From Pseudomonadota bacterium (lineage in GTDB: Bacteria; Pseudomonadota; Alphaproteobacteria; Rhizobiales; Methyloligellaceae), in contig JADFHH010000070.1 in the NCBI GenBank assembly GCA_022567275.1, positions 1-7,673 of the forward strand: DNA of 7,673 nucleotides. Direction: 5' to 3'. This document shows, piece after piece, positions 5,368-7,673 of the stretch. The notes below the pieces were generated by a model, which worked only from the letters and a program-made list of their open reading frames with translations, was not told the DNA's origin and did no database searches. The position numbers were made by a program, and so were the translations under genes. The stretch's first letter is position 1; each line of letters opens with the position of its first letter.

Positions 5368-5931
5368 ATGCTCAATGCAGCGACCGCATCGCCCGAGGCC
5401 TCGCCGGCGCTCGTCCTGAACGCAGATTACCGGCCGCTCAGCTATTTTCCGCTGTCATTGTGGAACTGGCGCGATAGTGTCAAGGCGGTGTTTCTCGACC
5501 GGGTCAATATCGTCTCGGAATATGACCGCGTCGTGCATTCGCCCTCATTCGAGATGCAGCTCCCTAGCGTGGTGGCGCTCAAATCCTATGTCAAGCCGGC
5601 GCTCTATCCCGCCTTCACCAGATTCAATCTGTTTCTGCGCGACCATTTCATCTGCCAGTATTGCGGCGACGCGGACGAGCTGACATTCGACCATCTCGTC
5701 CCGCGTTCCCATGGCGGCATGACGCGCTGGGACAATGTGGTGGCGGCCTGCGCAAGGTGTAATCTCAAAAAGGGCGGCAAGTTGCCGCGCGAGTCCAGAA
5801 TGTGGCCCTCGCAAATGCCCTATCGCCCGACCGTGCACGAGCTGCACCGCAACGGCCGCGCCTTCCCGCCCAACTATCTGCATCAAAGCTGGCTCGATTA
5901 TCTCTACTGGGACATCGAGCTGGAGGAGTAA
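5368..5931 (+). CDS. HNH endonuclease family protein
   Basis: This is a 187-residue soluble protein counted from ATG 5368. The N-terminal half begins after a short Ala/Ser/Pro linker with ALVLNADYRPLSYFPLSLW, a stretch typical of stand-alone bacterial HNH proteins. The HNH domain follows at about residues 90-140: CQYC (Cys96, Cys99), FDHLVPRSHGG with Asp108-His109, WDNVVAAC with Asn123, and CARCN (Cys128, Cys131, Asn132). The four cysteines form the structural zinc site, and the His/Asn residues form the beta-beta-alpha-metal nuclease centre that would cut DNA with a divalent metal. A C-terminal tail of about 50 residues rich in aromatic and Pro residues ends in an acidic DIELEE. All catalytic residues are present. 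No methyltransferase, toxin partner or phage gene is nearby, so it looks like the widespread orphan chromosomal HNH protein of Alphaproteobacteria, whose role is poorly known. It converges on the gamma-glutamyltransferase gene. Confidence 0.9.
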   Translation: MLNAATASPEASPALVLNADYRPLSYFPLSLWNWRDSVKAVFLDRVNIVSEYDRVVHSPSFEMQLPSVVALKSYVKPALYPAFTRFNLFLRDHFICQYCGDADELTFDHLVPRSHGGMTRWDNVVAACARCNLKKGGKLPRESRMWPSQMPYRPTVHELHRNGRAFPPNYLHQSWLDYLYWDIELEE

Positions 5932-5960
5932 ATGAGACTTTTTCGCTCACGGCTAATCCG

Positions 5961-5997
5961 CTTCGCGGGCCTCCGCGAGGGCGCGCCATAAGGCGCG
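5961..5997. terminator. Two GC-rich hairpins between convergent genes
   Basis: The first hairpin pairs CTTCGCGG (5961-5968) with CCGCGAGG (5973-5980) around GCCT, eight pairs including one G-U. The second pairs CGCGCC (5982-5987) with GGCGCG (5992-5997) around ATAA. Their place between the stops at 5931 and 6035 fits a bidirectional transcription stop, but neither is followed by a T-run on either strand, so termination is inferred from position and stability only. Confidence 0.4.
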
Positions 5998-6034
5998 GCG
6001 GCCGTTCGGCCTTGCCTCCCTCCGGTCGGTTAAA

Positions 6035-7585
6035 TCAAACCACGGCCACGCAGCCCTCACGCCGCGGGTCGCCGGCGCCTTCGAGCCGCCCGTCGCCATT
6101 GCGGCGCGCGGTGTGTGCGCCGCCGAAAAACAGATTCTTCTCCGGCCAGCCATGGGCTTCGGGGTAGGCGTCCAGCAGTTCCGCGCGCTGATCGTCATTG
6201 AAGACGATCTCCCAGGGCGCTTCCTCGAAGCTCACCGCGCCGTCGCGCTCCACATGCAGCCTTGCCGCATTGACTGAACTCTCAAGGCTCATATCCCGGT
6301 CGATGAGGTTGACCACGACTTGCAGAATGGCGGTGCGGATACGGTTGGAGCCGCCCGATCCCATCGCGGTCAATGCGCCCTCCGGGCCGGTGAGAATAGT
6401 CGGGGCCATCATGGTCGAGAGCCGCATGCCCGGACGCCAGCGGTGAAAGCCGTCCGGGTTCAAATCTTCCTCGCCCAGCATATTGTTGAGCATGAAGCCG
6501 CAGCCCTTCACCATATGTCCGTTGCCCTCGCCATTGGTGATGGTGGCGGCGGCGGCATTTCCTTGCGCGTCGATGATGGAGATTTGCGTGGTGCCGCGCG
6601 TCGCCGCCTGATGGCCGTCCAGTGCATTCAGATGGCTTTCGATGGTGGCGTCGCGCACCATCTCATGCAGCGCCTGGCCGCGCGCCTCACGCACCTCGTT
6701 GGTTTGTTCCATGATGCGCGCCAGCTCCACAGGCCCCGGCGCGCCTTCGGGCAATGTCCGTTCGGGCACTGTTCGCTCCAGCAGCGCCAGCCCGAAGGCG
6801 ATGAGCGCGCCGCTCGCGGCGGGTGCGGGATTGAGCAGCAGGGTGTGGCCGCGATAACGCCATTCAAGCGGTTCACGCCGCTCCACCTGGTAGCTGCGTA
6901 AATCCTCCAGGGTGAGATGGCCGCCAAGGTCGCGCGATTGTTCAGCAATAGCTTGCGCCACCTCGCCCTCGGTGAACAGTCTCGGCCCCTCGCGGGCGAG
7001 GCAATCCAGCGTGTCGGCGATTTCCGCATTGCGGTAGACATCGCCAGCGCAAAGCAGCTTTCCCCGGGGTGAAAAATATTGCCGCGACGATTCGCTGGCC
7101 GTGAGAATCGGCGCGACGATGGTGTAGAGATAGGCGTGCAGATCGGTGATCGTGACGCCGTCGCGCGCGGCCAATATGGCGGGTTCGAACAGCCGCGTCA
7201 TTGGCACGGAGCCCAAATCTTCATGGATGGCGTACAGCCCCTGAACCATCCCCGGCACGGCGGCCGCCCCCGCGCCGATATGAAATTCCTGGGTGGCCGG
7301 GCCGAAATCCGCGTCAATGGCGTAGAACTCGATCTCGTCCTCGCGGCGTTTCACGCCCGGCGTCTGGGCGAAGAAATCATAGCAGATCGCTTTGCTGGAA
7401 CTGGCCGGGCGCGCCATCAAAAACCCGCCCCCCCCCAGTGAGGAAAACACGAATTCCGGTACGCTCGCCGTGGCCATGGCGGCAATCGCCGCATCGAAGG
7501 CATTGCCGCCCTCGTGCAACACTTCCGCGGCGGCCTCGCATGTGACCTTGTGGCCGGCGGCGACGACTCCTTTTGGCTGTTTCAT
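6035..7585 (-). CDS. Gamma-glutamyltransferase-like Ntn hydrolase without signal peptide
   Basis: This is a 516-residue member of the gamma-glutamyltranspeptidase family, slightly shorter than E. coli Ggt. Such proteins cut themselves in two, and the new N-terminal Thr attacks gamma-glutamyl bonds such as that of glutathione. Thr332 in RGTTQISIID is the expected cleavage point and nucleophile. Other family blocks are SSLGGGGFL (48-56), AVPGMVQGL (109-117), LNPAPAASGA (251-260), MMAPTIL (392-398) and the oxyanion-type GSGGSNRIRTAILQ (409-422). The protein begins MKQPKGVVAAGHKVTCEAA and has no signal peptide, so it should stay in the cytoplasm, unlike periplasmic E. coli Ggt. I cannot find the Arg that binds the gamma-glutamyl carboxylate in E. 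coli Ggt; the matching region reads GPATQEFHIG, so substrate preference may differ, for example a Ywr-type or acylase-like activity. ATG 7585 has only a weak AGGG before it. Confidence 0.9.
   Translation of the reverse strand: MKQPKGVVAAGHKVTCEAAAEVLHEGGNAFDAAIAAMATASVPEFVFSSLGGGGFLMARPASSSKAICYDFFAQTPGVKRREDEIEFYAIDADFGPATQEFHIGAGAAAVPGMVQGLYAIHEDLGSVPMTRLFEPAILAARDGVTITDLHAYLYTIVAPILTASESSRQYFSPRGKLLCAGDVYRNAEIADTLDCLAREGPRLFTEGEVAQAIAEQSRDLGGHLTLEDLRSYQVERREPLEWRYRGHTLLLNPAPAASGALIAFGLALLERTVPERTLPEGAPGPVELARIMEQTNEVREARGQALHEMVRDATIESHLNALDGHQAATRGTTQISIIDAQGNAAAATITNGEGNGHMVKGCGFMLNNMLGEEDLNPDGFHRWRPGMRLSTMMAPTILTGPEGALTAMGSGGSNRIRTAILQVVVNLIDRDMSLESSVNAARLHVERDGAVSFEEAPWEIVFNDDQRAELLDAYPEAHGWPEKNLFFGGAHTARRNGDGRLEGAGDPRREGCVAVV
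7428..7436 (-). repeat. Nine-G homopolymer inside the gamma-glutamyltransferase gene
   Basis: Nine consecutive C on the plus strand (G on the coding strand) cover Leu50 to Gly53 and encode part of the conserved glycine run SLGGGG. The frame is intact here. A one-base slip would abolish the protein after about 50 residues, so this is either a slippage-prone spot or a place where base calling may err. Confidence 0.85.
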
Positions 7586-7593
7586 GGCCCTAA

Positions 7594-7673
7594 CTAGAGT
7601 CTTTCACGCTTTAACGGAAGCGTATCCTGCACTGTTGAAGCCGTTGGCGCATTCTTCATTCCCGCCCCCCTTC
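7594..7673 (-). CDS. Possible C-terminal tail of a gene entering from the right edge
   Basis: A minus-strand frame is open from the right edge to TAG 7594-7596, ending in TVQDTLPLKRERL. The stop lies 8 bases before the gamma-glutamyltransferase start, an operon-like spacing. Only about 25 codons are visible, codon third positions are less GC-rich than in the neighbours, and an internal ATG (7660) after a GGGGGGCGGGA run could make it a 21-residue leader peptide instead. It could also be a chance frame over the promoter region. No product can be proposed. Confidence 0.25.
   Translation of the reverse strand, partial: RGAGMKNAPTASTVQDTLPLKRERL

Noticed and set aside
5368..5931. HNH gene as part of a restriction, homing or phage defence system
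   Set aside because: No methyltransferase, intron, toxin, ATPase or phage gene adjoins it, and the protein resembles an orphan chromosomal HNH protein.
6320..6901. 193-codon plus-strand frame antisense to the gamma-glutamyltransferase
   Set aside because: It lies opposite the catalytic region of a well-supported gene and its His/Gln/Arg-rich product matches no family I know.

Overview
This window looks like a chromosomal segment of an alphaproteobacterium. The evidence is a moderately high GC content, a PleC/DivJ/PdhS-style HisKA histidine kinase, a TIGR02281-type membrane retropepsin-like protease, a GST with the typical 'APNPRRVRIFL' start, and an AlkA tail of the '(E)xWRPWRxVAARxLWAYY' type. 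I cannot name a genus. I see no transposase, integrase, phage gene, CRISPR array, tRNA or rRNA, so this is mostly housekeeping or lineage-specific chromosome with one small scar.

Layout. Positions 1-2689 hold three minus-strand genes in a row, transcribed leftwards: a six-TM histidine kinase without an adjacent response regulator (2689-1094), a three-TM aspartic protease with a DTGAS active site (998-261), and the start of a single-TM protein cut by the left edge (195-1). The gaps are 95 and 65 bases, compatible with one operon that would join a membrane sensor to a membrane protease. Diverging from the kinase is a glutathione S-transferase (2876-3487) with a very good ribosome binding site.

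Positions 3488-3826 hold no intact gene but are not empty. They contain the 3' end of an alkA-like DNA glycosylase gene (3647-3811, plus strand), a threefold CACCGTAATT repeat (3618-3648) directly upstream of it, and a short unrecognised minus-strand reading frame (3620-3501) that could be another remnant. I read this as a deletion scar.

Positions 3827-5054 hold a tight minus-strand pair: a ferric-reductase-like (MsrQ/FRE superfamily) heme membrane protein, followed 4 bases later by a small four-TM protein with a Cys-Pro-Val-Cys motif in a membrane helix. Together they suggest an uncharacterised membrane electron-transfer or thiol/metal module. It is the nearest thing in this window to an undescribed system.

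Positions 5368-5931 encode an HNH endonuclease with zinc-ribbon cysteines. It converges on a gamma-glutamyltransferase-like Ntn hydrolase (7585-6035) that has no signal peptide and carries a nine-G tract. Two GC-rich hairpins lie between them. At the right edge an open frame ends 8 bases before the gamma-glutamyltransferase and may be the tail of an upstream gene.
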